NCBI GenBank assembly: GCA_015501605.1
Contig: JADNRZ010000012.1
Span: 1,116,001 to 1,180,000, forward strand
Origin: Panaeolus papilionaceus
Taxonomy: Eukaryota; Basidiomycota; Agaricomycetes; Agaricales
Reading direction: 5' to 3'
DNA length: 64,000 nt
The position numbers were made by a program, and so were the translations under genes. Below, piece by piece: positions 23,074 through 34,600 of this stretch. A model generated the notes under the pieces. The model was not told the DNA's origin. It searched no databases and was given only the letters and a program-made list of their open reading frames with translations. Every line of letters starts with the position of its first letter. Position 1 is the stretch's first letter.

Positions 23074-24396
23074 TGTCGGAAAAATCACAAAAAACATAAA
23101 AGCGCATTTAAGTACTGTATATGTGCGGATAAGATCATCAGATTTCGACCTCTTTGTCACCGTAAGAAGGCTCTTATAACGTTTATCAAAATTATTTCGG
23201 TTATGAGAGGTTTTGGGACTGATATAGATTAGCCATACTATATGCACTTCGGACGCCGATCCAAATTAACAGTATGTGATGGTGCAAATAACAGCTGTAC
23301 AGCTCATCTGCAATGATATGTACTCCAAGTGATGTAAATGCAAATGCTGTGATAATTATTGATTGTCTCGACCAAGCATGCTTACATTAAACTTTAGGGG
23401 AAAAAAGTGTAATATTGATAGGAGATTATTGGATACGTTTATCGTGTACAACGGTATCTAATATTACACCTATACAACAGGCCTTAAACCCAAGTATATA
23501 GAGAAAGCAGCACTGTGGGTCAATGTATCGGGGCACTCCACGAAGGTTCCATGTATTGTCGGGGACGAGGCCAGGTTCTGGGGAGCCTTACCAAACTCCA
23601 ATGTAGCTGATAGCCGCAAGATGACCTACCTTGAATGTCCCCAGGTCGACGACTTAACTTACTCTCACTATGCTCACAGGTGGGTAGGAAGAAAGGGGAG
23701 AAAGGAATGTATTCAATCCGACAAGACGGTCGAGTTATGTATCTGTAAGGAAACCATTACGGCATGTAACTGCGAACAAACAGCGTGGAGCGGCGCACCA
23801 CACCTCGAACCTGGTTGTGGGGCAGTGGAGTGTTCTATGTATGTTGGAAGTTGAAATGAAAAGGGTTGATTGGCTTGAGCTAAGGCTTGATAGTTGTCCT
23901 GCTATAGTCGAAGAAATACGATTTGAGGTACTTTACACCGACATCTCTAATTCGAAACTGATGTGCCCAGGGATTAAATCGGGGTTCGTTGATCATGGAA
24001 CCCCAAAATAAGACGGATTGGACCTTACAGACGATATAAGCACTTATCAATCATTTCCTTCATGTACCCTATGTTGAGCTAACATTGAATTGAGGAGCTG
24101 ATATCCACTAAATGGCCATACCAATACTTTTTTCGGCATATCATCAGTGTTGCTCTTGTACAGGATATTCATAATGACCACACTAAGCTGTGCTAATACA
24201 TCACATATTCAAACCTGATCAATCGTAGTACCCTTGCAAATTTGTCCTTATGTAACATTTTTGTTATTACAGTAAGTAATCGGAAGGATATTTGTCCCTG
24301 ATACATTGCTTATTTGACTCTCTGTTACCACTGATCGCTACATATTCGAGGGTCAGCGTCGCAAGTATATATATGTAAATCAAGATTTTTCCGACA
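23074..24396. mobile_element. 1.3-kb element with 13-bp TIRs, inserted in the P-type 5' region
   Basis: Starts TGTCGGAAAAATC (23074-23086) and ends with the exact reverse complement (24384-24396). The corresponding sites near P1 (10980) and H (52080) run straight through (cgacttca...gggtgattagatattt), so this is a real insertion. The bases tca occur on both sides and may be a 3-bp duplication. A 77-codon frame at 23621-23854 is not recognisable; the element looks non-autonomous. Confidence 0.65.
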
Positions 24397-27300
24397 GTCA
24401 GGCAGCTTGGGTGATTAGATATTTCATCCAGTTTATCCCCAGGATCCTTGAATTTGCACATGATGGCACAGGACTTCCTTACAAGCGATGGCCACAACTC
24501 ACGCGCACAAGGCATGATTGGAAAGAGTCAATTTTTAGACTGTGAAGTTGTGCACATTTACAGTGGAGAGAAACTACACTATTTCTGATAAATAGCGTCA
24601 GTATCTGCGTGCCATTCCTCCCACATACAGTTGTAGATTAACTCACAAAAGTATCACCAGTAATTCAACTTGAAGTATCTGGGTGCTATGAGTACTGGCC
24701 ATCTGCAACTCTTCAGAACGTGTCCGACCTGATATCTTCAAACCATGAACGGACCACCACAATAATAGGACACAGAAGCCAGAAATAGTATTAAGACTGT
24801 CCCACGAATAGCCCAGAGCACAGAGGAAAATCATATGAAGCTCTCGATGGCGATCAAGGGTTGCATACATAGAGGAGTCCCGGTTCAAATTCAAATTCAA
24901 GTTCTATCATCTTCCATTACCTCCTCTCCAATAGTCTCGCTGGACTCACGCTATGGCACATACTAATCAATCATTTTTGGTATTTAGTCCGAAATGAGCC
25001 AGAGGCTGGCGAGTTCTTCTGAAGACTGACCAATATTAAATGAGAAACCGCAAGTGTAGAGACCCTTGAGAGAAACAATGAGCGAGAAGAAGAGGATGAG
25101 AGGAGACATTAGAAAAGAATCAACACGTTGGGTTGAGCATAATTTTAGGGGCGTGTGAACTCAATCCGACTGGTCACGGTGAACTGAGGTCTTCCTTCAA
25201 CACAATTTGAATCTCTACTATGACCTTCACCATGGGATGCTCATTCTATGTTGTCCCACATAACCCAGCATTTTAGGTATGATAGATCTCCTTTTCATAA
25301 ATTATATGACCTTCATCTTTTTGACCACGATTTTTAGGCATATTAAAGCGCTGTCAGACAATCGTCTTGGGTCACACTGGTTGCTGTTCTTGACCAGAAT
25401 ACGGATGTATGCTTGTAACGCAGCGCTGCTTAAGGATGCCCTCGTAGATTACATGCTGTCAATAAGCTTATTTTGACAGAGATAAAGGTGCGTTATAATG
25501 CATGTCAGTTTCTCAAAATCCATTTTTACATTGTTCACATTTTTTCCCGATTTTAATAGGAGCTGTTTCCTCCTGTCGGTCAATCCGATGTCCTACGTCT
25601 GCGAATAGATGCCCTACGAGGCAGAGAAGTGGTGTAGCAGGCTTATTTTTCGATCACATGGGGGCACACTGGTTGCCTGGCTTTAACCTCGTCAGCTGCA
25701 TACTCGACTCACATCTTGCACACACGGGACGAGCCGCATCTACGGGTTCAGAACACGAATAATGTACGCCTATTACCGCCACTTATCTGTAGAATTCAAA
25801 TTGAGTTCCTCATGGTTTCAGTTTCTTTGTCGTTTTGTAAACCTCATTTGGTGCTGGATAGACTCTAGGCGGACTCGGTTCTGCACAGAACAGTCGTTGA
25901 CCAAGACAACGCTGGACCTGGTTGTCGTCTTTCCACCACCCCTTCCTCGTATCTTTACAACCGCCACAGACACATCAAAGACATACCTCCACCCCATCAT
26001 CCAAATCCATCCAGTGTTAACGAGGACGGCGCGTCAGCGATTTTTTTTTCGTTTATACCCTCCCTCCCCCACTACATCACGAGCACACATCTCCATTACC
26101 TCGTCACTAGAACATCGCCGCCAGCCCGCCTCACCACACACACTGTCGCCATGCTGTCCCAGCTCTCCACAGTTGTCCAATTACAGGGGATGGTGTCGGG
26201 ATCGGCGTCGGAGAGTCGTCGTCGATGTGCGCAGAGATATTTTCGGGGATGTTGAACAGCAGGATGCGAGGCTGTGAGGCTAGCGAGGAGTGTGGTGACT
26301 GGGATTGCCAGAAAGTGGTCGAATTCGGCGGCATGTGTGTGGATGTGAAGCTGGAGTGAAATGAGGATGGACGAGATATGGTGACTTTCTGGAAAGAGAG
26401 GGGGTTGAAGTTGGAAGGGACACGGATGTGCGAGTTTGACGGACCTTTGAAGGGTCCTGGCAAAATGGCTGGTTTCGGTAGAGACGACGCAAAACGGGAA
26501 AGCACCCAAAGGCGACGTGAAAGGATCGGACCGTGAACGCAGGTGGAAATGACAGGAATGGGGACATATGGGCTGGACTTACAGGGATGGACTGCTGCGA
26601 TACCCGTTGGTGTTTTGTCGTCCAACACGGATGCCCTCGCCTTTCTCTTCCCTCCTATATACCTGTACGAGTATCCTACCTTATCCCTTTGGTCGCGCCG
26701 CCTCGTGTATCCTCAACGCAATGCTCACAGATATATTTCACTGTTATTGTCACTTCCATTGATAGTGAAGAAGTCGGTGTCGCCTGCAATATGGCATCAG
26801 CTCCACGGTTCATTCAACTCCCTGACCACTATACAGGCCGTGTTCCTGCCGTTCTAGTGGTACACATCAGTGTACGAGCATTCTCACCAACCACGTCGAT
26901 TATGTCTATCCAGTCGTGAGCCTTGCTGATGGTCAGAAGGGTGACCCTGCAGCCGCAGCTTAAATTAGGCTCTCTATCGAAGAGATCAGAGCTCTCGGTC
27001 GTGCTCAAGAGCCCCCCATGCATCAGGCTTCAACTGGAGTGTGGTGGGGATAACTCAGCACCCCTCGAGATTGTCTGCCTTTCCTTAGTGCGGCTAGGGA
27101 GTGATGAGGGTGTTTAGGTTTGGATTAGCGTTGCATTGTCAAGTGTGATGGGGATATTAATAGCAATTGGCTGTGTCTTGGACCTTTGGGTGCGGCAGAG
27201 AAAATGGTGCTGTTGTATTTGATGTCTGTTCCGGCCAATGCACCAGTCGCTTGCCGTCCTTCATCTTTCCGAACCCATTTCCGATGACCTGCATTCGCTT

Positions 27301-27577
27301 GCGCCTTCAAAAAGTTCTATGCATCGCTACTATATTACCTTTCCCATATTAACGGAGTGCAAATGATGATGATGATGATCAAATAAAATAAAATCCGTCC
27401 TGCTCTATTGTACATTTGGTATGCTACCTTCGCCTCCCAATTTCTATTGGAGAAGGGGCCTGGAATGTAGGCGCTTACAGGCTACTCTAGGTCTTGGTCA
27501 CTCAATATAACATCATGTTCGCATGTCATTGTCAGGTTGTACTATTATACAAATTAAATTGTACACCATCCATGATA
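24397..27577. repeat. R repeat block 2 (downstream of gene A)
   Basis: Continues the P-type upstream region (24410-24620) and then the R block. It is close to block 1; the last ~450 bases before gene A differ from block 1 at only a handful of positions. It holds a second copy of the MNLN... open frame (24643-24900). The LSVEEIR-type frame in this copy is broken by a stop and a 4-nt insertion near 26960-27030. Confidence 0.65.
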
Positions 27578-30500
27578 CTACAGCTTTTTTGAATTCTTCA
27601 TCTTTGTCTTCTCCCCATGTTCCTTCTCAGCCTCCTTGTAGTCCAAAATGAAACACAAAACCTTGTTACTCAGTGCCCAATCGTCGACCATTTCCTTCGT
27701 GATTTTACGTGCAATATTCAATGCACTCAACAACACCATGGGCTCATCATTGTCGTCCGAGTCGACCATCCCACCGCCACCATGCGCACAAATGTCATAA
27801 ATCTACAACAGGAGATCTCATATATTAGTGGTTGCAGACATTGAATATACATGACAAATTGAAACGAATACGCACACGTTTGTAGTCATGAAGGTAGCAA
27901 AGGTCGTGTCGTATGTTATCAGGTGTGGAATCGACGGTAAAAAGCAACCAGGGTGATTTGAACCAGCGAGGAAAGCTGCAGGTGGAAGTGAATGAGTTCA
28001 ACATATCTCTCTTCGATTGGGGATAGGGGAAGTCAAAGGGCAAGGCAGCATCTTCGATTGATGAGATAACGTGTGGTGGGAAAAAACAGCTGGAGATGTC
28101 GTTCAAAACTGCGACTATACCGTCGGAAATGGGACAATGAGACCACACAAGATAGCTAGGGCCGCGTAGCAAATAAGCTGCGGTGAGTGCCCGCCAATGC
28201 TCTCCCAACCGTCCCTCGAGGCTGTCAAAAGCGTCAATGATTTCCTCAGGTTTGTGGATGTCTTCGGATGGGTCGAGCCTATGCAATCCTTTAGCTGTTG
28301 ATCGGTGTTGATAAGAGACCTGAGGCTGCAGAGGTACGTACAAGGAAACAATATGTTTGAGATAGAATATAACTGCATCTTCAAGCTCTCGACGTATATC
28401 CCACTCCGAGCCCCACGTTTCAAGTTGGGGAGCTGCCCACTCCTGCTCTGGCAGGTCATCACGTAGCACCTCGATAAAGTCGTAGAAATTCCAATCATTG
28501 TCAGTGCCAAATGGTGTGGCGCTGGTAGCCCCGAAATCATCAAGAAATTCGCTCCGCAGATTAGGGGATTCAGTTCCTGTTCTGTGCTGAATGGAGGAAA
28601 AAATATGCCATTCCAGTAGATCATGAACTCGAGAGAGATTGCAGTCACAACGAAGAAAGCGAAGTCCGAATTCCCAGCGTCTTTCGGAAATAGCAAACAG
28701 CTCTAGTGGGAGACCTGCACTTTCAAGCGCATGATGACATCGAGTTCGCCTTCTATCCACCGCAGGAGCAAAGCGCTTCCACAGCTTCAGGTTGATAATG
28801 TCAACGAGGTCGACATTTTCTGCTTCGTCATGTCTCACAGCGAGTCGTTGGAGAATGTCATACAGCATCGTCTCGTTTAAGGCGTCCCACTTGGAAAGCT
28901 CGACGGATATTTCATTCAGGAAGGAAGGGCGGTGGGATGTCTGAGTCTGGAGAATGACAAGAAAGCAGAATATCACATAGCGTTCTGATTTGTATGCCTC
29001 TTCGGGATCCGATGCTGATGATAGTCATTAGATGCTCTGTCAATGAAACAGTGAAATCAACTGACCACGATCTCTGATGTTCTTCAATGCCATCTGAAAA
29101 AGGTCTTCATCAAACTTGTCTGTATCCACATAAAACTCTTGTGAACGTTGGCGGTCCAAAAGGAACTCGACAAATGATGCATGATGAAAAACAGCAGAGA
29201 CGGGGATGCTGAGGGAGGTAATCTTTTTATTCGCCAGCTTGTCACTACCGTACCCGTTCATCAAGTCCATCCCATCACTGGAACACTTCATGATTGATTG
29301 CAAGTCAACCAGAAGCATAGGAACGGGGAGTGGAAGGGAGAGAAGGTTTCGCAGGCAATCTTCTGGATCGAGCCCATAAAGAACTCCCCAGAATGATACT
29401 GTGACAAGACGAAAGGCGAGAATTCGATGGACGAGAGTGGGGTACTGTGTCTGTCGGAGAATGTGCAAATACAGTGCATCCAGCTCGGCATACGGACGAT
29501 CGGATCCCACAATAGTGCATCGCAGAATACTCTCGAGCCTCTGTCTAGGGTCGTTTCGTGGGTCCTTGATGTACTTCATCACAGTCGACACATAGACAAA
29601 TTGACCAGAAGCGCGCTTCACGAGCTCCTTGATGGGCTCTGGCGATGGCCAGTCTGCTGGAATTTCGGGCCCCAGGAGGTGCTCTTTTCGGATTTCAACA
29701 ACTTCAGCCTTGACAAAAACTTCGATGTCGTGGTCGCTATCGCAGTGATCTAGGAGCGAAACGCTCTGTATCAGAGTTGGGTATGCTGATTCCTTGGATG
29801 CAATCCATGTGCGAATGCCCCGCTCTGGGCGGCTGGCTAGGAGAACGGAGAAAGGGAAGATTCCAGGGTGGCCAATAAGAGTCGCTATCGCCTCCAACAC
29901 TTGCTTCTGTCCGGCTTCATCCTTGCACTCGTCCAGGCCATCAACCACGATGACCTTGGGGAAAATGAATGCAAGATCCATCTCGCCATGGTCGTATATG
30001 ACCTGCCTCAATGGCTCCATGATGAGAGTCATAACTTGCTCGTGTAGGGTGAGGTCGAAAATGGACGGTCGGTTCCTGATGGCGTTTTCGACATAGCTGC
30101 GTAGACCAGGCATGACTTCTGTGAGCTGGTGTGCGATGGTGGTAACAAACCGGCTTTCGTCGCCACGATAGCTGCTTTCTGGTGCTGTTCTGGAGAAGAA
30201 GAAGGATGCGGCGAGGTTACAGAGCAGTGAGAGTTCTTCCGATGTGGTCTGGGCGATTGCAGACTTCCCTGCTCCCGCAGAACCATACAACCACATGAGT
30301 TGTGGATCAGTGCCTGGCTCCATCACGTCCATTGCTTCATTGTGACCGCTGGTCCAGTTCCGTACCATGTTTAATAGTCGTTCGCGGGTGTTCGGGTGGC
30401 ATTTTGGAGGGTCACATCGCTCCTTAGAGTTGTAAACAGCTGCTGGTGCCGATCTTTGGTACAGAAGCGTTATGGCTACACCATCTGTGAGTTCATTGAA

Positions 30501-31060
30501 CCATAATTGAAGGAAAAAAATACATACCGTCACTGTAGTGGATGTGATCATGATGATGCATGTGCGTATCTTGTTGAAAGGTTGTGTATCCGCCGCTAAG
30601 TAACACCTGGGATCCAGAGCCAAACAGGCCCTGACCCGATAGAGTATTGGGTACTGTCGCTTCGTCAAAAATGTGCTCATTTCTGGTTACAGATTGGTGG
30701 GTAAACTCACCGTCTATGCCTTCGTTATATATTTGCTGGATAGTAAAGTGATTTGTCCCCCCTTGGAACATCAGTCTGCTGTTGGAACCGAAAAGTCCGT
30801 GGTGCTGACTTCGAGCAGATCGAGCAGATGGACCTCCAGATAATGTCATCGAGGGGTGCTGGTGGTTGTGGTTGTGTTGCCCGCCATCCTGGACTGTTTG
30901 ACCGTCTGCTAAAAGAGTGGTGGTGATGGCTTAATTTCCGAATTAGTGGACATGGAAGTTGTGTATCGATGAGTTCAGCCTCACTAGAATTCCTTTCACC
31001 ACCACCCAGAGGGGATGGTCTTGAAACATGGTTAGACGTATGAGAGCGAAATGGGGGCAT
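27578..31060 (-). CDS. NACHT-domain NOD-like receptor, gene A (6 exons, 1062 aa)
   Basis: Proposed exons: 30985-31060, 30711-30908, 30528-30659, 29066-30484, 27876-29014, 27578-27802; introns of 76, 51, 43, 51 and 73 nt. All junctions keep the frame and the total is 1063 codons with stop. The start MPPFR is shared in type with B and C. Exons 2 and 3 each encode one G-L-F-G-S-x-S motif (GLFGSNSRLMFQGGTNHF; GLFGSGSQVLLSGG), the second followed by a His-rich stretch. The NACHT domain has Walker A GSAGAGKS at about 203-210, Walker B VIVVDGLDE at about 313-321 and LLASRPE near 350. The ~600-residue C-terminal part has no ankyrin, WD40 or TPR pattern; the last exon is acidic, then Lys-rich. As a STAND NTPase it would act as a nucleotide-switched intracellular receptor; ligand and effector are unknown. 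Confidence 0.85.
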
Positions 31061-31660
31061 AAAGAAGAGGAACGACAAGGAAAGCAGATAATAAGTAGCA
31101 ATCCAAGCAGCGCACTTGAAGAATGTGCATGCACTGCAGCCACATGTCTGTAGCACAGCCAGTGGCCGATAATTACCCATTTGATTATCGCTGCAACACG
31201 ATGCATGTTTGGAAATAAATTACAAGTATCAACGCACAGCCAAAGTGTACATTAGTGTCATAACATAACCACAGCAATAGCCCAACCACTTCGAGAATCA
31301 ACTCCCAATATTCAACTCCCAAATTCTGATTGACCGACTGCTTGACCCGGAAATGTGTATGTTATGAGGATACATGAAGAAAGCGAATGCAGGAAATGAT
31401 AAATTGCAGTGTTAGCAGGCAAAGAAAGCATGTGGTGAACTGGAAGCCCAGAACGACATGTGAGAGAGAGCAAGTCGTGAGATAACACAGCCATCGACTT
31501 CCACTTGATGAGCTCCTTACAAACAACTTGAATTCACAAGCACTTGACCAAACCAGCTTCGTAGCTCTGTTTTGTAAAGTCAAGAGAAAACTCAGTCAAG
31601 TATGACGTTTTTATATTAGTGAGCTGAGATCCTGAATTAAATTTTATTGACCTTCTTGGT
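31061..31660. promoter_or_regulatory. Upstream region of gene A
   Basis: The ~330 bases before the ATG are shared with gene C (59408-59722), ending at gcaggaaatgataaatt near 31390. Reading toward the gene, the last bases before ATG are pyrimidine-rich (ctttccttgtcgttcctctt), as is usual just upstream of fungal start codons. Upstream ATGs occur (31206, 31180), so short upstream frames may exist in the transcript. No specific regulatory site is claimed. Confidence 0.4.
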
Positions 31661-34600
31661 GGTGCTTTGCTGAGCATTTAATTATTGCTTGGGTGTATCT
31701 GAGGCGTTCGAGGTTCGAAAGTCATCAAAGGGCTCGAAGCCCAGCTCCAAACGCACCTGGATCGACTTCCAAAATGGAGGCCAATTTTTGATTCTGCGCC
31801 AGAGTGATGCATGATGAGCAGAGTCCGAAATATACATCGACGGCTTATACTGACAAGGGTGTGCCAAGGCGTGTCGTTATTCATCCTGAAGTGCTATATT
31901 TCGTCTTCCAGTGCTACCCCTTCCTGCATTAGTCTTGCTAGACTCTGACTATATGATACCATGCGTACGGGCTCCATAAAACCTATCTTCATCCCTGGTA
32001 TTCAGCCCAATCTGAACCTTAGGCTGGCGGTTTCTTCTGAAGATTAGACGCCTCTGGTGTCCTTTAGTTCTTCAAGTCGCCTAAATATTTCATTGCGTAC
32101 GTCATTCTCTGAATTTTGCCCTCTCAACTAAATTCTAATACACCTGTGGACTTTTCTTTTTGAAGGAATCGACTATGAACCAAAGCATATGCCCAGAATT
32201 TACACAAGGTGATTCAGAGCGGCACATGCAACCCTATCGTTTATCTGACATGAGACTCTTCGATTCGGATTTCCCATTGACTTGTACGTTCCTCGCAACT
32301 ACCGGCCTCCATCCTCATTTTCGCCTGACCATGCAGCGCACGATTGTTTGTTTTCATCACAGAACATCGTTAAAGATGTTCCTGGATCAGGGCATGCATA
32401 GCTGGTCCCTGCCGCTGTCCCTTCTACCTCCCTGTCCGATGGTGTGTGCACAGGGAGATCTCAATGAAGGGTACTCCAATGGGGGTGGGGGTGAGACTGG
32501 GGGACGAGGCGAGACGAAGGTGAAGAGCAAAGACAACGAAAATAATGAAGAGAAGCTAACGAAGGTGCACACGGAGTCGGGACAATGGACGATGATGGAG
32601 GATGAATAAGAACACAAAATACGAAAGATGAGGTGGAAATTTTGTTTCTATTCGTTTTCAACTACATACGGTTAGATGTATTACTATTGAAATTTACGGA
32701 AACCGAAAGAAAACGTTCGAATGAAGGGAAATCACTGGCAGGACTCAAGTTAGATTTAGGGGCGTGTGAACAGTTATATTTTAATCAATCCCTGACGCCA
32801 TTCACAAGTCGTCCAACTGTCTTCCTCCACACAACCTCTACTTAAAATAATTTTAATCATGGGCTGCTTATCCGTCTCGCTCTACAACAGGGCTTAAGAG
32901 CATTTGATTTATATCTTTCTGGCTTTAATTTTCAGGCATGTCAAGGTGCCAGACGATCGTCTTCAAGATTACAGTTCTTGACCAGACAATGGACTCATTC
33001 ACACATCAATATCTCTCAAAATTCATTTTTCTTATTTTTCCCTGATTTTTATAGGAGCTATTTCTTCATCTGACGTACTGCATCTGCGAATACATGCCCT
33101 AGGAGACAGAGAACGGGTGTAACAGTACAGGCTACTTTTGCGATCTCAACCTCCGATATGGGGCATGGACTACAACATGACTTGAACTTGATCACCGCAT
33201 CATCGAGTCGCATCTTGCATACACGTCCGGGATACGCCCACATCTTTGGGTTGTCTTTATCTTTTCCAGATATGGTGTTATGTTAAAAAAGAAGTATGTT
33301 GCCTTCGCGTTCCTTCTTGTAAATTCAGACTAAATTTCTTCTCATAGATTCACCGTCCTTGTTGTTCGTGACCCTTATTTTGTGCTGGACAGATCATATC
33401 CTAGTGATACCAAAAAGATCATTGCCTGGACACGCTCAAATTCCGTGGAACTATCAACGTGTCAACACTCCCTGTTCAGCCTAGATCAAGACGTTTATGG
33501 TCGCTTCCCTCCATTCCCTCTTCTTGTATCTTCCCCCTCGCTGGCCCCGTCTGCGCACACATCAAGGACGTCGCTACCTTTCTCCCAGATCCATCTACTG
33601 CTAACGAAGGCGGCATGTTGACCCCTTTCGTTCCTATCCTACCTTGCCCCATCGCACTGGTCGCACCACACCACCACCGTCACCTCATATCTAGAACATC
33701 TCCGCCAGCTCGCCTTACCGCAAGCACCGTTACCCTTCCACACTAACTCTCCACAATGGCCAAATTACAATGGACCATGAAAGGAAACGTCGTCGTATAG
33801 TGGTCGTTGATGCGTGTAGGAAGACCTCCGGGGATGTTGAAGAGTGGGATGCGAGTCTGAGGCTAGCGAGCTAGCGGTAAATGGGCGAATTTAGTGGCAT
33901 GCGTGTCGGTGTGAAGTTGGAGCGAAATGGGGATGGATGGGATATGGTGGCTTCCTGGAAAGAGAGAGGGGCGAGGTTGAAAGCGACGTGGATGTGCGAG
34001 TTGGACCAACTTTTGAAGTCCTTGGTGGCGTGGTCGGTTTCGCGGTGTAACTAAAACCGACGCTTCCCTCTTCATATCTTTGGCTTTATTCATCCCACAA
34101 CACTCATGTCGTGCCAGTTGGTTCATGACGCGTCACAGTCCGTCGTTCACCATGGCTTGAGTCGAGATTCAATTTCTCGCCTCTTGCCCCACTTCGTTGT
34201 TGTTCATCCTTACAATTCGTTGGCCCGTCTGCGGACACGGTTACGACTCCTTTCCATATCTCCATTTAAATTCAATGTTCCCCGACCAACTATTGCCTTT
34301 CCTATCTTACTATCGTACAGGGGACGATCAAAGGATGCTACGTGGTACTGCGCTCGTCAACGTCCCATTAAACGAAGGAGGGAGGTGTCGCTGAAGCTGA
34401 AGGGCGGGATGCAAGGCTGTGGGGTGGTTAGGAATGCGATGGCTGGGACGTTGGAAGGTGAATGTAGCGGCATGGGTGTACTAGATGCGAGACTGGAACG
34501 AGATGGGAATGGTGATGTGGTGACTTGTTGGAAAGAGGGGGCAAGGTTAGAAACGACGGGGATGTATGCGTTTGACGAAATTTGGACGATTTGGGGAGTG

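Noticed and set aside
27578..29014. Ankyrin, WD40 or TPR repeats in the NLR C-terminus
   Set aside because: I looked for their spacing and signature residues and saw none.
29401..30096. Plus-strand frames inside gene A (and equivalents at 43805-44115 and 57759-58591)
   Set aside because: They lie antisense to the NACHT exon and recur only because the exon is conserved; the minus frame carries the recognisable motifs.
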